The translations under genes were made by a program, and so were the position numbers. Below the pieces are notes generated by a model, which saw only the letters and a list, made by a program, of their open reading frames with translations, made no database searches and had not been told where the DNA came from. This document shows positions 11,042 through 23,686 of a DNA stretch of 64,000 bases, in pieces; positions within the stretch are counted from its first letter, which is position 1, and the number at the start of each line of letters is the position of its first letter. Origin of the DNA: Chrysoporthe austroafricana (taxonomy: Eukaryota; Ascomycota; Sordariomycetes; Diaporthales; Cryphonectriaceae). The stretch lies in assembly GCA_001051155.2 (NCBI GenBank), contig JYIP02000005.1, positions 1,426,001-1,490,000 on the forward strand, in the 5' to 3' direction.

Positions 11042-13075
11042 TCAGACAGTAGCCGGCTCGTCCAGATACCAGCTCGGATCCCACCCCTCCTCCACCTCCC
11101 TCACGGAGAACCCATTCCCCAGGTACCCGAACCGATTCTGTCCCTCTACGTCCCACACGTATTCGAAATCCTCCGCCCTGAACGTCTCCAGCATGTGGAA
11201 GAAATGCACCCGGCTCCCGGGGTGCAGCGCGACCACAGGCCCCTGCTCTTTGCCCATCTTGAACCACGACCTGCCCGGTGCCGCCCAGGCCATCCGTGGC
11301 ATGAAGTGATCGACGTGCTCGTTGTAGTCGTCGACGGCCTGCGGCAGGGGCGCGACCGCGCGGATGTGCTCTGCCTGGACCTTCTTGAGGATGCGGGTTA
11401 TATATTTAGCGATCTGTTCGCTCAGCGTGAAGACCGAACCGTGGGCTATGGGACCGTTGGGGCCGAGGAAGGCTGTGAGCCGGCTGTTAGCTGGTGGACA
11501 CTTAGGCAGGTACGTGGGGCGGTCGGGACTCACTGAAATAGTTCGGCATCCCCTTGACGGCAACGGACATATAGGCCTTCGGCGTGCTGTTCTTCCATAT
11601 CTCCTGGAGGTTACCCTCGCGCCCGACAACCGGGAACCGCGGGCAGAACGACAGGTCGAAGCCCGTGGCGCAGATGATGGCGTCAACCTTCAACACGTCG
11701 CCGGATTCCATCTCGATGCCGTCGGCCACGAACCTCCTGATGTTGCCGCCGACCACCTCAACATTGTCCCTCCGCAGGGCCTCCATATACCCCGGCGCGG
11801 GCGTCACACGCCGGGTACCGATCGGGAACGTGGGGATGAGCAGCTTGCACAGCCGCTCGTCGCCGCCGAGCATGTACGTCATGTACTCTCTCGTCTTTGC
11901 GGTGGCGAAAGCCTGCATGGGGCTGTCTTTGATAAACTGCCGGCGTCTCGTCAGGGGAGATACTCAAGCAGATGGCAGCCAGGAGTTTTGGGCGGGGGGG
12001 GGGTTGTTGCTTACCATGCCGAAATTGCTGCCGGTGTCCCTTTCAATGGACCTCACAAACTTCCGGTACAGCTCGTCGTCATCTTTGAACTTTTGAAGCT
12101 GCTCTGGCGTGAAGTTCTCCTTCTCGTCGACGGCAATCGTCTTCAGCATCTCTCCCCGGCCAGCCATCATCTGCGCCTGGCGCCATGGTGGGGTGATCCA
12201 TGTCGGTGTGCGCACGATGTGGTAGAGCTTCTTCACGCCTGCGGTTCCTCGCATTAGCTTGGGTGGATCATGACCATGTCCGAAGTCTGTGACTGACCTG
12301 GTTGTATCGCTGGCAGCAGTTGGATACCCGAGGCGCCGTTACCAATGACGGCCACTGTCTTGCCTTGGTAGTCGAAGTCCTTCGGCCAGGCGGCAGTATG
12401 TATTAGTGTTCCTTGGAAGTCGTGGAGGCCCTCCACCTCGGGCCACTTCCAGTTGCTATGCCCTCAAGTCAGCACCCTGAGGTTTCTTGTACTACAGACT
12501 GGCAAGATGACCCACTTCAAAACTCCACAAGCGTTTATCAAAAAGTTTGCAGTATCGTCAAACTGATCGCCCGTCTTCAGGTTCCGAACCCTCAGATTCC
12601 ACAAGCCCGACACCTCGTCCCACCTGGCCGCGACGACCTGGTGCGACAGCTTGATCGAGCCGCCCAGGTTCTCGTCCTTACACGCCTGGCACAAATACTC
12701 ACTGATCTCCGCGCTGGGCGCAAAGAAGCAGCTCCAGTCCTTCTTCTGCCGCCACGAGTACTGGTAGCAGTGGCTGGGGATGTCGCACTTGCAGCCCGGG
12801 TAGGTGTTCTCGAACCAGGTGCCGCCGACGTTGTCGTTCTTCTCGTAGACCACGGCCTCATAGTGCTTGAGGTTGAACCGCAGGGTGCGCAGCAAGTTGA
12901 TGCCAGAGACGCCCGCGCCGATGCAGGCGATGCGGAGGTGCTTGGGGGTGCCGAGGGGCTGCTCCAGCACGGTATAAGCTGGCTGGCTGCCGGGGCTGGC
13001 GGGGGATGGCGGGTAGTCGTGCATCCTGGGTATCCGGAGGTTGTCTAGGGAATCGTGCTGGAAAGCGTCGCCCAT
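11042..13075 (-). CDS. Baeyer-Villiger-type flavin monooxygenase (class B)
   Basis: FAD- and NADPH-dependent monooxygenase of 591 residues. Exons on the minus strand are 13075-12516, 12455-12298, 12238-12015, 11936-11534 and 11472-11042. Features are the FAD Rossmann motif GAGVSG (53-58), NVGGTWFENTYPGCKCD, the complete Baeyer-Villiger fingerprint F-x-G-x(3)-H-x(3)-W (Phe200 to Trp210, in FQGTLIHTAAW), the NADPH motif GNGASG (225-230) and, later, ATGFD followed by the NYFTFLGPNGP segment. Such enzymes insert oxygen next to a ketone, making esters or lactones. The substrate cannot be read from sequence. No polyketide or peptide synthase is nearby, so it looks like a stand-alone catabolic or detoxifying enzyme. 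All four introns are 59-78 bp. Confidence 0.9.
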
Positions 13076-15202
13076 TGCTCTCAGCTGGGCCCGTTCAAGT
13101 TCTGTGTGTCCGAGGAAGACTGGTCTGGATGGGGTGTCTCTCCCTGGGGTCGGGAAGGTGCAGACGGGTCTTTATGGAGAGACCAAGTGGGAGGAAGGCC
13201 GGGAGGGGGATATGTCTTCCAGGGCAAAAAGGACGTAGAGGAGGAATATGGCGATGGCTCGGTAGCGCAGGGCGTGATTCACTCGAGACAAGCCCCGCTA
13301 GCGACAGGATTGGACAGTCGGTCCGGTGAACGAAAAGAGAAGCAACAAGATAAGGGGAATCGTCTGATGGAGGAGGGACACGAGCTGCCGGTCGCTCGTT
13401 TCTGGCAACATGCAGACGATCACGAAGAGCCTCGGCGCAGACGTTGCCGTGGAGGTCATGTCATCCCGCAAGGAGGAGGAGGATTTAAGGTAAGGGTCTC
13501 AAGGGATGTACTCCTGCGCGGGCATGGGGCCGGAGGCGACATAAGAAAGGAGACGCAGAAACTCCCGGTCGCCGTTGGCCGGTTTACGGCGAGGGAGCAA
13601 GATGTGGCCATGGATGAGGCCAGTCGCGCGATCCGCCGTCTCCTTACCGTAGAACGCTGCGAATGCCATATATTATGCCACAGGCTGGGCTGGGCTGGGC
13701 CAAGCCCGTGTTAGCCACGCAGCCAGGCACGCCAGGCAAGGCCCGACGGCGCTGGGCCAGGAACAGGAGCCGGCGCCCATCCCCCCCCCCCCCATATCGC
13801 GGCACGGCGTATCAGGCACAGAGACCGGGAACGGTCCACTTGGCCGTCAGAAGGGGGAGGGGGATGATGCCTGTGATTCACCAGCAGGAAGGAGACTATC
13901 CGTCGAGGCTGCGTTAGCCCCGCGCGAGGGCGTGCGGGAGGAGGAGGCGGCACGGTTTTGAGACGGAGGATGCGCGCAGGCGACGGGCGAGACGGCGCCC
14001 GCGAGGAGGAGGATCTGCAGCCCGTCGCAGCTCGGACGGTGCGCCTGTGGCCCATACCACGGCGGACGAAGGTGTCGCTCGCATGCGCGGTCGTTCGAAT
14101 CTGGATGGGGATGCAAGTCGAGGGTAGGATTTGCCCCGCGTGGTCGAGCCCTGGAGGTGAGGTTGGCCCGAGGCAGGTCGTATACCGTCCTATCACAAGG
14201 CTCAGCCCTTCCCGAGCCCGCTCTGGCGGGCGGTGAGCCGGCGAATGAGACGCAGCGGCCAGACGGAGGGCCGGCCGGGATGAGGGCGATGCTAAGGTCG
14301 ACGTTCATCTGTACTCGCAAGAGCAAGCATGCTTGCCTGTGCCTGGGCCCCACTAGGCCCGGCTGCTGGCTTTCCATCGTCCACCATCCGCCCTGTCGTG
14401 CTGGCGAAGCGAGAGACGAGGCGAGGCTAGGCCAACCCAACCCAACCCAACCCAGCCCAGCCCAGCCCAGCCCAGCCCAAACCCGCCGGCCGAACCTGTC
14501 GATCGATCCGCGATCCCGTGATTGCCAGTGGCTGGAACCTGTGGCCGACGACGTCCGCCGCCGCGTGTCTCTCGCCTGGGTCTGCCGGCCGCGGGCGCGT
14601 CGACCTGGAATCTTGTGAGATCATCCCGTCGCCATGGTTCCAATAGTGCCATGTGGACGTCGCGGGTGTGTGGTGGTTTGCGGGGATGCAGTTGGTGAGT
14701 TCGCGATCTGATGTCGCATCTGCAGCGCACGCATGGGTCCCCCCCCTCCCCCAGCAGCAGTTAGTGGTGGCAGCAGGCCAATGAGGGGCGCTGGAGGCCG
14801 CTGCAGGGCGCTGCAGGGCACCGCAGGGCCCCTGTCCGCTGCCCACCTGCCCGCTGGCTCCGGCTGATCCGCCCACCCTGCCGCCCATTACGGCGGGCCG
14901 CAGCTCTCACTACTACTGGGTAATTACTTTGCCTACTACCGCCAAAAGTCCCCTACGCCGGCCCCAGCCGCTTGGGTCCTACCTGTGCGTGCCTAGCACG
15001 CTGGCCCGCTTCCCTGTGGTTAGGTAACGGGAACCAGCCGCCCCAGGGTGCCAGGGTGCTGGGTGCCAGCCTAGCTTAGCAGGCAGGCTTCTTCAGCGTC
15101 TCTGCTGCGCGCCGCACACAGAAGTTTCTTGAGGCACCCTGGTGAGAAAAAGGTTCGACCTCACCGTCCCGCCGCCCACCCAGGCCCGAGCCCCCCCTCA
15201 CA
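13076..15202. other. GC-rich divergent intergenic region
   Basis: About 2.1 kb between the divergent monooxygenase and HPM1 genes. Long frames exist on both strands but have low-complexity, Arg/Pro/Ser-rich translations with no conserved motif, as expected from GC-rich non-coding DNA. It carries a poly-C run near 13,785 and a pentanucleotide repeat at 14,432-14,481. Confidence 0.5.
14432..14481. repeat. Pentanucleotide microsatellite (CCCAA/CCCAG)
   Basis: About ten tandem units, first CCCAA and then CCCAG. Confidence 0.9.
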
Positions 15203-16447
15203 ATGTCTTTCTCATTTTCCTTCTCCGGCGACGACATAGAAGCTGAACCCTCTTCGCCCCAGGCCAGCCCTCCTTCAGGCTCGGTGGCTCCTCCGCCCGC
15301 TCCTCCTCCTCCGTCAGCCGCCAGTGCCTTCCCCGTGCAGGGGAAACCTCAGCTCCCTCCGGTCCACCATGATCTGAACCAGATGCTGGCGGCGCTGCCG
15401 TCCAAGATCGCGTACAGCCTCTTGGCTGTGGACCTAGACGGCCGGGCGGCGGTCCAGATCCCGCGGCGCGAGCTCTGGGATGTCAGGGTCCAGCTGATGG
15501 CCGAGGACGACGGCGAGGGCCGCGGCGAGGAGCTCGAGTCCGGGCTAGGCAGCCATGATGTCAAGACGGGCATCTACGAGGGGGGCTTCAAGAGCTGGGA
15601 GAGCAGCGTCGACCTCGTCAAGGTCCTGGCCGCCGAGGCTCTGCCCCGGTCACCTGCCGGAGGGGCGTCCAGTGTCATCGAGGTGAGTGGACGAGATCCG
15701 AGCATTCCTTCCTGCGCCCTCACGACTCGTCTGGTGTCGCAACCTGTCCAGTTGGATCTCGGTGCTGATGAATTTTGCCTTCGAAAGTTGGGGTGCGGCA
15801 CAGCCTTGCCCTCGCTTGCGCTCTTCCAGTGGGCCATGGCGGAGAGGGCACAAGCACCGGATGGATCGGAGGAGCTGGATCCCCTGTGCCTCACGCTGGC
15901 CGACTACAACCCCTCCGTCCTTCAGCTCGTGACAATGCCAAACTTCCTGCTCGCCTGGGCCCTGCATCAGCAAGCGCATGACGAGGCCCTGCAGGCAGCC
16001 CTCTCTTCGATCGAGGGCGAGCTCGAGATCAGCGAGTATGTCGTCGACTCGTTCAAGGGCTACCTCGCTTCGTCCAACATCACCCTCTCCTTCGTCTCGG
16101 GAGGCTGGTCTCCAGAATTCGTCGACTTAATCTACAGCGGCTCGCCGGCAGGAGCGGGCCGCAAGGTCACGGGTCGAGCTCTCGTCCTGGGCGCCGAGAC
16201 CATCTACTCGCCGTTCGCGCTCAGCTCCTTCACCGAGACGCTGCTCTCGATCCTGCGGAGGGAGCGAGACAGCTTCCCGGGCCGGCAGGCCGTGGCCATT
16301 GTTGCTGCTAAGAGGCTCTACTTTGGCGTGGGCGGCTCCCTCGATGACTTTGTGCACAAGGTCCGGGAGCTGGGCGTCGCCGTCGGCATGGTGAGGGAAG
16401 AGACCGAGGGAGTGAGGCGAGGCGTTGTCAGGTGCAGCCTGCCCTGA
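15203..16447 (+). CDS. HPM1: Protein-histidine N-methyltransferase Hpm1 (METTL18-like)
   Basis: S-adenosylmethionine-dependent methyltransferase of 379 residues, exons 15203-15682 and 15788-16447. The 105-bp intron is a multiple of three and lacks an in-frame stop, so an unspliced reading stays open; splicing is favoured because it restores VIELGCGTALPSLALF (SAM motif I, from about residue 158). Other signs are the N-terminus MSFSFSFSGDDIE, LADYNPSVLQLVTMPN (motif II region) and LGAETIYSP. In yeast and human, Hpm1/METTL18 methylates a histidine of ribosomal protein uL3. The N-terminal 50 residues are Pro/Ser-rich and probably disordered. Confidence 0.9.
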   Translation: MSFSFSFSGDDIEAEPSSPQASPPSGSVAPPPAPPPPSAASAFPVQGKPQLPPVHHDLNQMLAALPSKIAYSLLAVDLDGRAAVQIPRRELWDVRVQLMAEDDGEGRGEELESGLGSHDVKTGIYEGGFKSWESSVDLVKVLAAEALPRSPAGGASSVIEVSGRDPSIPSCALTTRLVSQPVQLDLGADEFCLRKLGCGTALPSLALFQWAMAERAQAPDGSEELDPLCLTLADYNPSVLQLVTMPNFLLAWALHQQAHDEALQAALSSIEGELEISEYVVDSFKGYLASSNITLSFVSGGWSPEFVDLIYSGSPAGAGRKVTGRALVLGAETIYSPFALSSFTETLLSILRRERDSFPGRQAVAIVAAKRLYFGVGGSLDDFVHKVRELGVAVGMVREETEGVRRGVVRCSLP

Positions 16448-19237
16448 ACAACCAACACCCTTGTGAGCCGCCACGGTTCGTGCCAGGGCGAAGATACACA
16501 CGAGGACACCACCGCGCGGTGCTTGATTCAGCTCTGATTGACCTGCAGCGCGACCAAGGCGACACGCGGTATATCCGAGACCTGCAGGTGCCTGATCCGC
16601 GTTGGCCAAGCAAGTATAACTCCGAGCCACCTCACCGAGTGCCGCCGTGATGAGGCCACAAACCTTGGTCCGAAAATTCGAACGAGTCGTGTGTCCTCAG
16701 CCTTGCCCACCCGAGACGGACAGATCGGTTTCTGCAGAAATCGGAAGATGGCGAACGAGACGTCATCTCGCGTTTGCCATTGGAGGGTTCCCGTCGGGGC
16801 ATACCAGACACCCGGCAGGGCGAGAGGGAGCCGTTGCCACAATCCGGGGCGGTGCACGCCTCAATGAGAGTCTGAGCGGTCTGTGAGTGAGTTTATGGTT
16901 TGTGCAGACCTTGGCCTCCAAGCAGAATTCTAGAACCTTGTTTACAATGACGGTCACGCACGCCATGCACGCCGCCCTGCGGCACTACGGGTATGCTAGG
17001 CCGATCGCATCTCGCAGCCTTGCAGGACGGGCGGGCGGCTTGTCGGCTGGTCACGGGCGCGCCGCTCGGCCGGTTGGGATGGAGATTGGACTCCACATGT
17101 CGATTCGATAGAGGACTAGAATTGCGGGTCGCCAGGCCTTGCGTCCTTGTCATTGTGGCATCGACCGGAAATTTGGGGCTACTAGGTACCGGAGTTGGTA
17201 AACTCCGCCAGATTTGTCGGTGAGAGTCTTCACTGATGGAAAACAGCAAAACAATGCATAAGATCGGGCGCATATATGGTGACACTTTATCCCGTGGGTA
17301 GAAGAAGAAGGTTTTGGCGATTTGCTTGCTTGCTTGCCAGGTGCCAGTGTCAGTTTGATCGACGCGAAGCAGCCAATGAGCCAATAATCAACAAGACATC
17401 GCGACTATCGGCAGCCGAACCAAGGCACAAAGTGCACCAGTCTTACGGGTGGTCGTGGGGTGGGTAAATGCACGAGCCCAGCTGAGTTTGTGGTGTGCAT
17501 GACCAAACCGGAGATGTGCAACGGCCGGCCCAGACAGGAGGCCTGCTGCACAAGTGACAGGCAGATCAGGTGGCACGATATGCGGGATGATGATGGCTGT
17601 GACGTCTGGCGAGCCCCGGGTCGAGTTCCAGAGGGTGTTTTCGCCCCCGTGGCAGCAGCGAGCTGAATGAAACAGGTTGAGGTCATCGCGATTCCTCGAC
17701 GACCCAAGAAGTTCCAAGACCCAGAACCCACAAAGAGAATCCAGGCCAAGCGGCAAGTGTGGCATGCACAGCCTCCTCGCCCTGCCCGCCTCGACTGCTC
17801 GACAAAGAGGGTTGTCCGTCCCGGGGTGCCATCGTCCAGCCCAGATCTCTCGTAAAAACCTTAAACCATGATTTGCCATCCGCCAAGCGCGAGTGTGAAT
17901 TGGCGAATGAGGAGGCAGAAGCGCACCCATCATCGAACCTTGTTGCGCGAGTAAGGGGGAGGTGAAAAGGCTGGCCCAACGGCGCGAACTACTACTGAGT
18001 ACTTAGTAGGTGGCGGTTGGTTGCCCCTGGACCCGGGCCTGGGATCCTTGAGAAGGGGCCTGTGAATCCTCTGGCGAGTCTGGTCAGCCGCTCCGTTCCA
18101 GCAATCTGCGCTCGAGGTTACTGGGCAGGTACTACTACTATGGTATAGTGAAGAAAAGATCAGCCTCGACACCATCCTCGCCCCTCGCAACGCTCAGGGC
18201 ATGTCACCGTGGCCAGGTGCCAGGCTAGCCCTTATCGGGGTTGAGGGTGGCATCGTGCCGGGGTCAATCTCGGCTAATTTAAGCTAATAATTTTCTTTCG
18301 CTGTAATTGGGGCAAGGCGACAGGGGGCAGGGGTCGTGACCACTAGTCGGCGCACTGGAGAGTTCGCGTGGGGCTGTCAGGCTTCCAGGTGCCAGGCTTT
18401 TTCCCCCAGACCGGATGGGCTGCCTGGTTATGGTGCTATGGTACTCTGGTCCTGCATAGTGTTTGTGGCCCGCGGTGCTATGTATGCAGGGCCAAGGAGG
18501 AGCGAGGGAGATAGCCCGCGGGTCTCGCGCGTGGTAGCGAGAGGATCGCAGCTGGCGGGAAAGGGCCTGGGTGGGAAGATTAGGCGCGTGTGGTAGGACC
18601 ATGATGTATTTGAAGGGAGGGCGTGCCTCCTCCATAACTCGACCGCCTTCTTTCTTCCTGCCCTCCTCCTCCGCTTTGCCTTTCTCTCTTCCTCTCTCTC
18701 CACCCGACTCAACCCGGTGCCGCTCGTTGTCACTCATTCAACGATTTTCAGATAAACTATACGCTTTATTTCCAAACTAATTGGTCGTCTAATTCGATAC
18801 TGTAAGTGTGGCCACTCCCGCCCCGTCGTCGCGTCTATTCTTGTGTGTCACATGCACATTCCTCATTCCTCCCTCCCTCCCTCGCTCGTCCTCGTGCCAG
18901 AGTAGATCAGGTCTGTGTCAAGATGTGACGGGTGGCGCATCGCCTGTCTGTGATTCAGTTCGGATACCCGCGAGACAATAACACCCGCCCACATTCCTCC
19001 CTCCAAGACCTCGTCGGGGGCTTGGAGGTTACTTGGAAACCCGTTTTCCTAGCCTCGTCTCTCGACTGGGGCCGCTTGCTTGTAGACAGACATTCAACCT
19101 TACAGGGACTAACCTCATAACCTACGCAGTCTTCAAAAACCCCCCCCACGAGCATCTCACCACCACCACCACCACCCCATCCAGCTTATACCGAACTCCA
19201 CCCACTCAGACCAAGACCCAGATCGAAGTCATCCAAG
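16448..19237. other. Long intergenic region, no gene seen
   Basis: About 2.8 kb. Only short frames without domain signals. The last 450 bp before the next ATG are CT-rich and CAC-rich, which fits a transcribed leader of the GPI protein gene. Remnants of genes or a non-coding transcript cannot be excluded. Confidence 0.4.
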
Positions 19238-19967
19238 ATGCAGTTCACCGCTCGCTTTCTCGCCATCTCGGCCGCCATCTCCCAGGTGCTTGCCCTGCCC
19301 GTCCTCACCAACAGCGCCTACGACGTCACCGAGGGCCAGGCCTTCGACATCACCTGGACCAACGCCACCGGCGATGTCACACTGACCCTCAAGACCGGAG
19401 CCAGCAATGACCTGAGCACTGTCAGCACTATCGCCTGTAAGTCCATGAACCAAAAGCCACGCGTGGTATCGCACATGTCAGAACGCTAACATGCATGCTT
19501 GTACCCCAGCCGGCCTAACTGGCGATTCCTATGAATGGACACCAGAGAGCATTCCCAGCGGCACATATGCCATCGCCATCACCGACGGGTCGGGCGAGAC
19601 CAACTACTCGCCCCAGTTCTCGTACCTGGGCACCGGCGTCGCTTCCACCAGCACCAGCAGCTCGGCCTCGGCCAGCGCCACCAGCACCACGACCTCCACC
19701 TCTTCTGGGACCACCACCTCGACTGTGACGTCGACGAGCAGCTCTGCCACCCTGACCTCCAGCGTGACCAGCGCCAGCAACGGCACCACCACCGCCTCGT
19801 CCAGCCTGTCCACGTCGACCAAGTCGTCTTCGTCCTCCACCAGCACGTCCAGCAGCTCGTCGTCCTCGTCGACCAGCACCCCCATCAACACCAACGACAG
19901 CCAGAAGATGGGCTCGCCCCTGGCGCTCATCCTGCTCACCGCTGCCGCCCTGGTGATCTGCCACTAA
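19238..19967 (+). CDS. Ser/Thr-rich GPI-anchored cell wall protein (Kre9/Knh1-type N-domain)
   Basis: Secreted protein of 218 residues, exons 19238-19436 and 19510-19967. Signal peptide at residues 1-19 (MQFTARFLAISAAISQVLA). A single beta-sandwich-like domain follows with EGQAFDITWTNATGDVTLTL and SGTYAIAITDGSGETNYSPQF, typical of the Kre9/Knh1 N-terminal family. Next come about 85 residues of almost pure Ser/Thr/Ala, probably O-mannosylated. The end is a short polar segment (NDSQK) and a hydrophobic tail (GSPLALILLTAAALVICH), as expected for a GPI signal. Likely a wall or plasma-membrane surface protein; the precise role is unknown. Confidence 0.87.
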
Positions 19968-22305
19968 GCGGATCTGACCTGGGGAGGGAAGTCAAAAGGC
20001 GCCATGGCGAACACCATTCTTTCTGTTTCAGCGCGGTGGCAGGACATTCAAATAGGGCAACTCATGGGATTCAAGGGAACGAGAAAATGTTTAATTGCAG
20101 ATCACGTCTTCATTCATTGCGATTTTGCGTCGATGTCACAGATACCCAAGGGGGTGGGGGGCAGATGGGGAGACATCTGCCGGGTGTGGTAGACGCAATA
20201 GAAAGAACGCTGTGTGGCGGGCGCTTTCTGGGGCAAATACAAAGGAGCTAGCGATATGATCACTTTGCTAGCGAGTTCAATAAAGACAAAATGAGCAACA
20301 TTATGTCCGTCCCCATCCCCCTTGGTTTGCTTTCCGGGTACGATGCGAAGTAGTTGACTGGCAGTTCGACCGACGTTGGATCTAATCTTACTCGATCCGA
20401 TCTTCGGCACGGTGCATATCGCCGCTCTTACTCAGAACCGCTCGATTTTCCGTCCAATCCGCTCTCTCCTTCACTTCTCTTTTTCGACGGCAAGCTGCCG
20501 TATCCTGCAATCTCTCAGCACGCGGCTGGCTGCATGGAAATTGCAGAGGCGAGGGTGCGGCCCGCGCAGTGCGTCCGTGCACCACCAAGGAAAATTCGAC
20601 CCGGGCGTCGACCCTCGGACGGGATCGCCTCGTCCAATTCGCGCCCACAATTCCGAAGAAGACAACGCGTCATCCCGATGGGCTTAAGTACTACATATAT
20701 TCATTACAGGAACAAGGGTTGGTCTGCTGAGAGAGAGATCGGCGCTGCTGTACCCCGCGGAGGACCCACCCACACCCTGCTGGTGGTACACAACTGCCAT
20801 GGGCCCGTCGGGCTGCAGGGCGGGTGCATCTGGGGTAACGGTACCCGTGCTGTGGTTGGGCCGTCCCCCTTCCTCCTCCTCCAAACAAGAACCTCCCCGC
20901 CCCCTTTCTCTCCACGCCGCCTCTCAGCCTCACGTCCTCCCCCGCGGCCGCGGCCGGGGCTCGGGCCGGCTGGGCGTGCAGCTTACGCCATTGCTTTTCC
21001 TTCCTCCCCCCGGCCCCCGTCGCTTCGCTGAACCGCGGGCCTGGGGAACGGGCCCGCCGTCGCTGCGCGTGGGGGCTGCGGGTTGGGGGAGGAGGAGGAG
21101 GGCGCTCACGGGCATTCCCTGCGGCCCGCCCATCGTGCTTACACCGTGTGTGTGTGGTCAGCTCCGCGCGCGAGGGGGGCCCCGAGCAGGCGCGGCTGTT
21201 CCCTTCGGCATGCTCCGGGGGCGGGAGCAGGGGCAGCGTGTGTAGCAGGAGCATCACCGCGGGCGTCCCGCGCGTCCCTGCCGGCGCGGTAGGTAGCTCG
21301 AGGCGGAGAAGGGACCGGGGGGGAAGGAGCGGGCGGGGTGTGCTGCGGGCGGGGGGGCAGGTACTTGTCTTCACCGAGGAGGCGGCTGCAGGAGCGCGGA
21401 CCGGTGACGTCTATGGCGTTTGGTCGGTGAGATCAGGCCCCCGGAGGGAACCCGACCTCCACGCGGTCTTCTCCACCTCGGTGCCTTCTGTTGTGTTCGC
21501 CCCAGCACGGAGAGATGATTACACACAGCTCGTACGGCGGCGTGAGCTCACTCGGCCGGTACGGGAGCAGTTCGGACGGTGTTTCTTGAGCCCTTCCCTC
21601 AGCAGGGCCGAGACCGTCCCTCCTCCGTTCGCATCGGGACCCAGTTAGGCCGAGCCCCCCTCTCGGTTTGTATGAGCGAGCAGCCTCTTGATCGGAGGAA
21701 GCGGCGAGCCTGACGCACAGCGGAGAGGCGACCCAGCGGTGGTCAGACTGCTTGTGCGCTTCTAACCCGCAGTTCTGTGGCCGGTGCTCTTACTAAGCTG
21801 CTTCATCCAACTCACCGCCGACAGAGGGCTTCACGCCATGACGTGGTACGGAAGGACGGGGGCCCCGCCACATAGCGGGCTCGATGACGATCGGCAGGGC
21901 GAGCTGAGGTTTGATGGGGGAGACGAAACGGTTGCATGGTCTCAGGTAGGAATGAGGTTGTGTACACCACAAGACGCATGGGTCCGTTGTATGAGTAAGG
22001 CCTGCGGGCCCGATCAGCTGTGTTCTGGTGTACCACGGCGGCTGTCTATCTAAGTGATGAGAGAAGTCTGTCTTTCGGGGGTCGCCCCATCTATCGCTCT
22101 GGAATGCTCCATTGCGTTTACGGTATCGTACAATGTAGCATCTAACAAGCCAACCAGGGTATGCAAATGACCGCCCACTCGTGGTTCCTAGCGTCCGGAA
22201 GATGTTTCCCCTCCTTTACTTTTAGTTCGACTCCGAGTTGTCCCAAAAAAAAAGGAAGAAAAAAGAAATCTCGCGTTTGGAAGCCGCCGTGATGTCTCGG
22301 CGGCC
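19968..22305. other. Long intergenic region, no gene seen
   Basis: About 2.3 kb between the 3' ends of two convergent genes. The 20.8-21.6 kb part is strongly GC- and CT-rich and gives long meaningless frames on both strands. No domain recognised. Confidence 0.4.
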
Positions 22306-23686
22306 TCACAGCTTGCTCTTCACAGGGCCCTCGTCTGCCTTGTTCTCCGAGACCACGACGGTGACCACACAGATGTCGTCCACCTTGCCGCCGTGCCACG
22401 CCTCCAGCGGGAAGTACTTCTTGACCTCCTTGGAGAAGGGCCCGTCCAGCTTAGTGTTGACACTCGCCGCCTTGGCCGCCGCCGTGATCCCCGTGGCGAT
22501 CGCGCCCTGGAGCGTGCCGGCGCCCTTGCCGCTGCCCTCCTCGGCGGGGGCGACCACCACCTCGGTGAGGGCCGACAGGTCGCGCGCCACCCTGGTGCCC
22601 CCGGCGTCGCTGCCCACCCAGGCGCCGCTCTTGGTCATCGCCGCGCTCACTATGTGCAGGATGTCCTGGTTGAACAGGTTGTCCCAGACGCCGTCCGTCG
22701 CGAACACGAGCACGTCCCCGTGGCGCAGGCTGTGCCGCGACACCTCCGCGTCGCCCGGCAGGTCGGCAAGCTGGCCGCCGCCGAAGGCCTGCATCCGCCG
22801 CAGGATCGCGGGCGGTATGATGCTCAGCTGGAAGGGCGTGTTGAAGGCGTGGACCTGCGGCTCCGAGTAGCCGTGGACGCCGTTTAGGCGTAGATGTATG
22901 TAACCGCTGTCGCCCAGGTTCGCCACATCCAGCACCCCATCCGGACCGAGCAGGCCGACGATAGCGGTCGAGCCGCCGGCGGGCACGGCAGGATCGGCGC
23001 AGATGGCCTCGTAGCCGGCCTGCATGAGCGCGCGGGCGGTCAAGGGCCGGCTGTCGCCGCCGCCGCGGCCGGCGGTAGCGGGGTGCGAGGCGGCCGCGGC
23101 CATGTAGTCGCAGAAGCCGTGGGAGAAGTCGGCCGGGTCGACGCCCGAGTCCATCCAGCCGCCGACGCCGTCCGCGACGCCCAGGGCGACGCCGCCCGTG
23201 TCGGCGAGGCGCGTCACGAAGAAGGCATCCTGGCCGGACTCCGGGCGGGCGCGCTTGGAGCGCCGGCGCGGCGGGAGGGCGCGGTTGTAGGGGCTGTACT
23301 GGAAGATGTGGGTGGAGGGGTCGTAGGGCCTGTCCTTGGCTATGTAGCTCGCGGCGATGCCGTAGGTGAAGGATCTGGCGGGCGCCGACGCCGGCGGGGT
23401 CTGGGAGCGCAAAATCGGCGTCGTCGAGAGCGGTCTCGCCTGTGCCCGTGAGGACATTGGTGGTAGGGTCGCGGACCTAGCGGTGCGAGCTGCAGCGGCT
23501 GCACAGGCAATAGGACTGGTGAGCCAAAGCGTGACGCTGCCAGGCCAGGCCAAGCCAGGCCGCGGCACAGCATGGCACGGCATGGCATGAATTTCAGGGG
23601 CGAGGCGAAGGGGGATTGGGCTTACACTGCAGGAGTGGTCGACATGCCTGGGCGAATGACCGGGTCGCACAAGAGGCTACGGCCAT
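22306..23686 (-). CDS. PTC7: PP2C-type phosphatase, PTC7-like (mitochondrial)
   Basis: Metal-dependent Ser/Thr phosphatase of 417 residues. Exons on the minus strand are 23686-23626 and 23498-22306; joining them gives a presequence (MAVASCATRSFAQACR) rich in Ala and Arg, as for import into mitochondria. Catalytic signs are GVADGVGGW (metal-binding Asp), GGSTAIVG, NLGDSGYIHL, FATDGVWDN and the C-terminal KVDDICVVTVVV. Yeast Ptc7 dephosphorylates Coq7 and controls coenzyme Q synthesis; the same role here is inferred. The gene is divergent from SDHB, another mitochondrial respiration gene, across 1.3 kb. The unspliced first exon also reads open upstream, but that start would lack the presequence. 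Confidence 0.88.

Noticed and set aside
13055..13714. 219-codon plus-strand frame upstream of the monooxygenase
   Set aside because: It overlaps the start of the monooxygenase gene on the other strand and has no motif; GC-rich DNA produces such frames by chance.
20691..21374. 227-codon minus-strand frame and its plus-strand mirror
   Set aside because: Arg/Pro/Gly-rich low-complexity translation with no domain or splice support; both strands are equally open.
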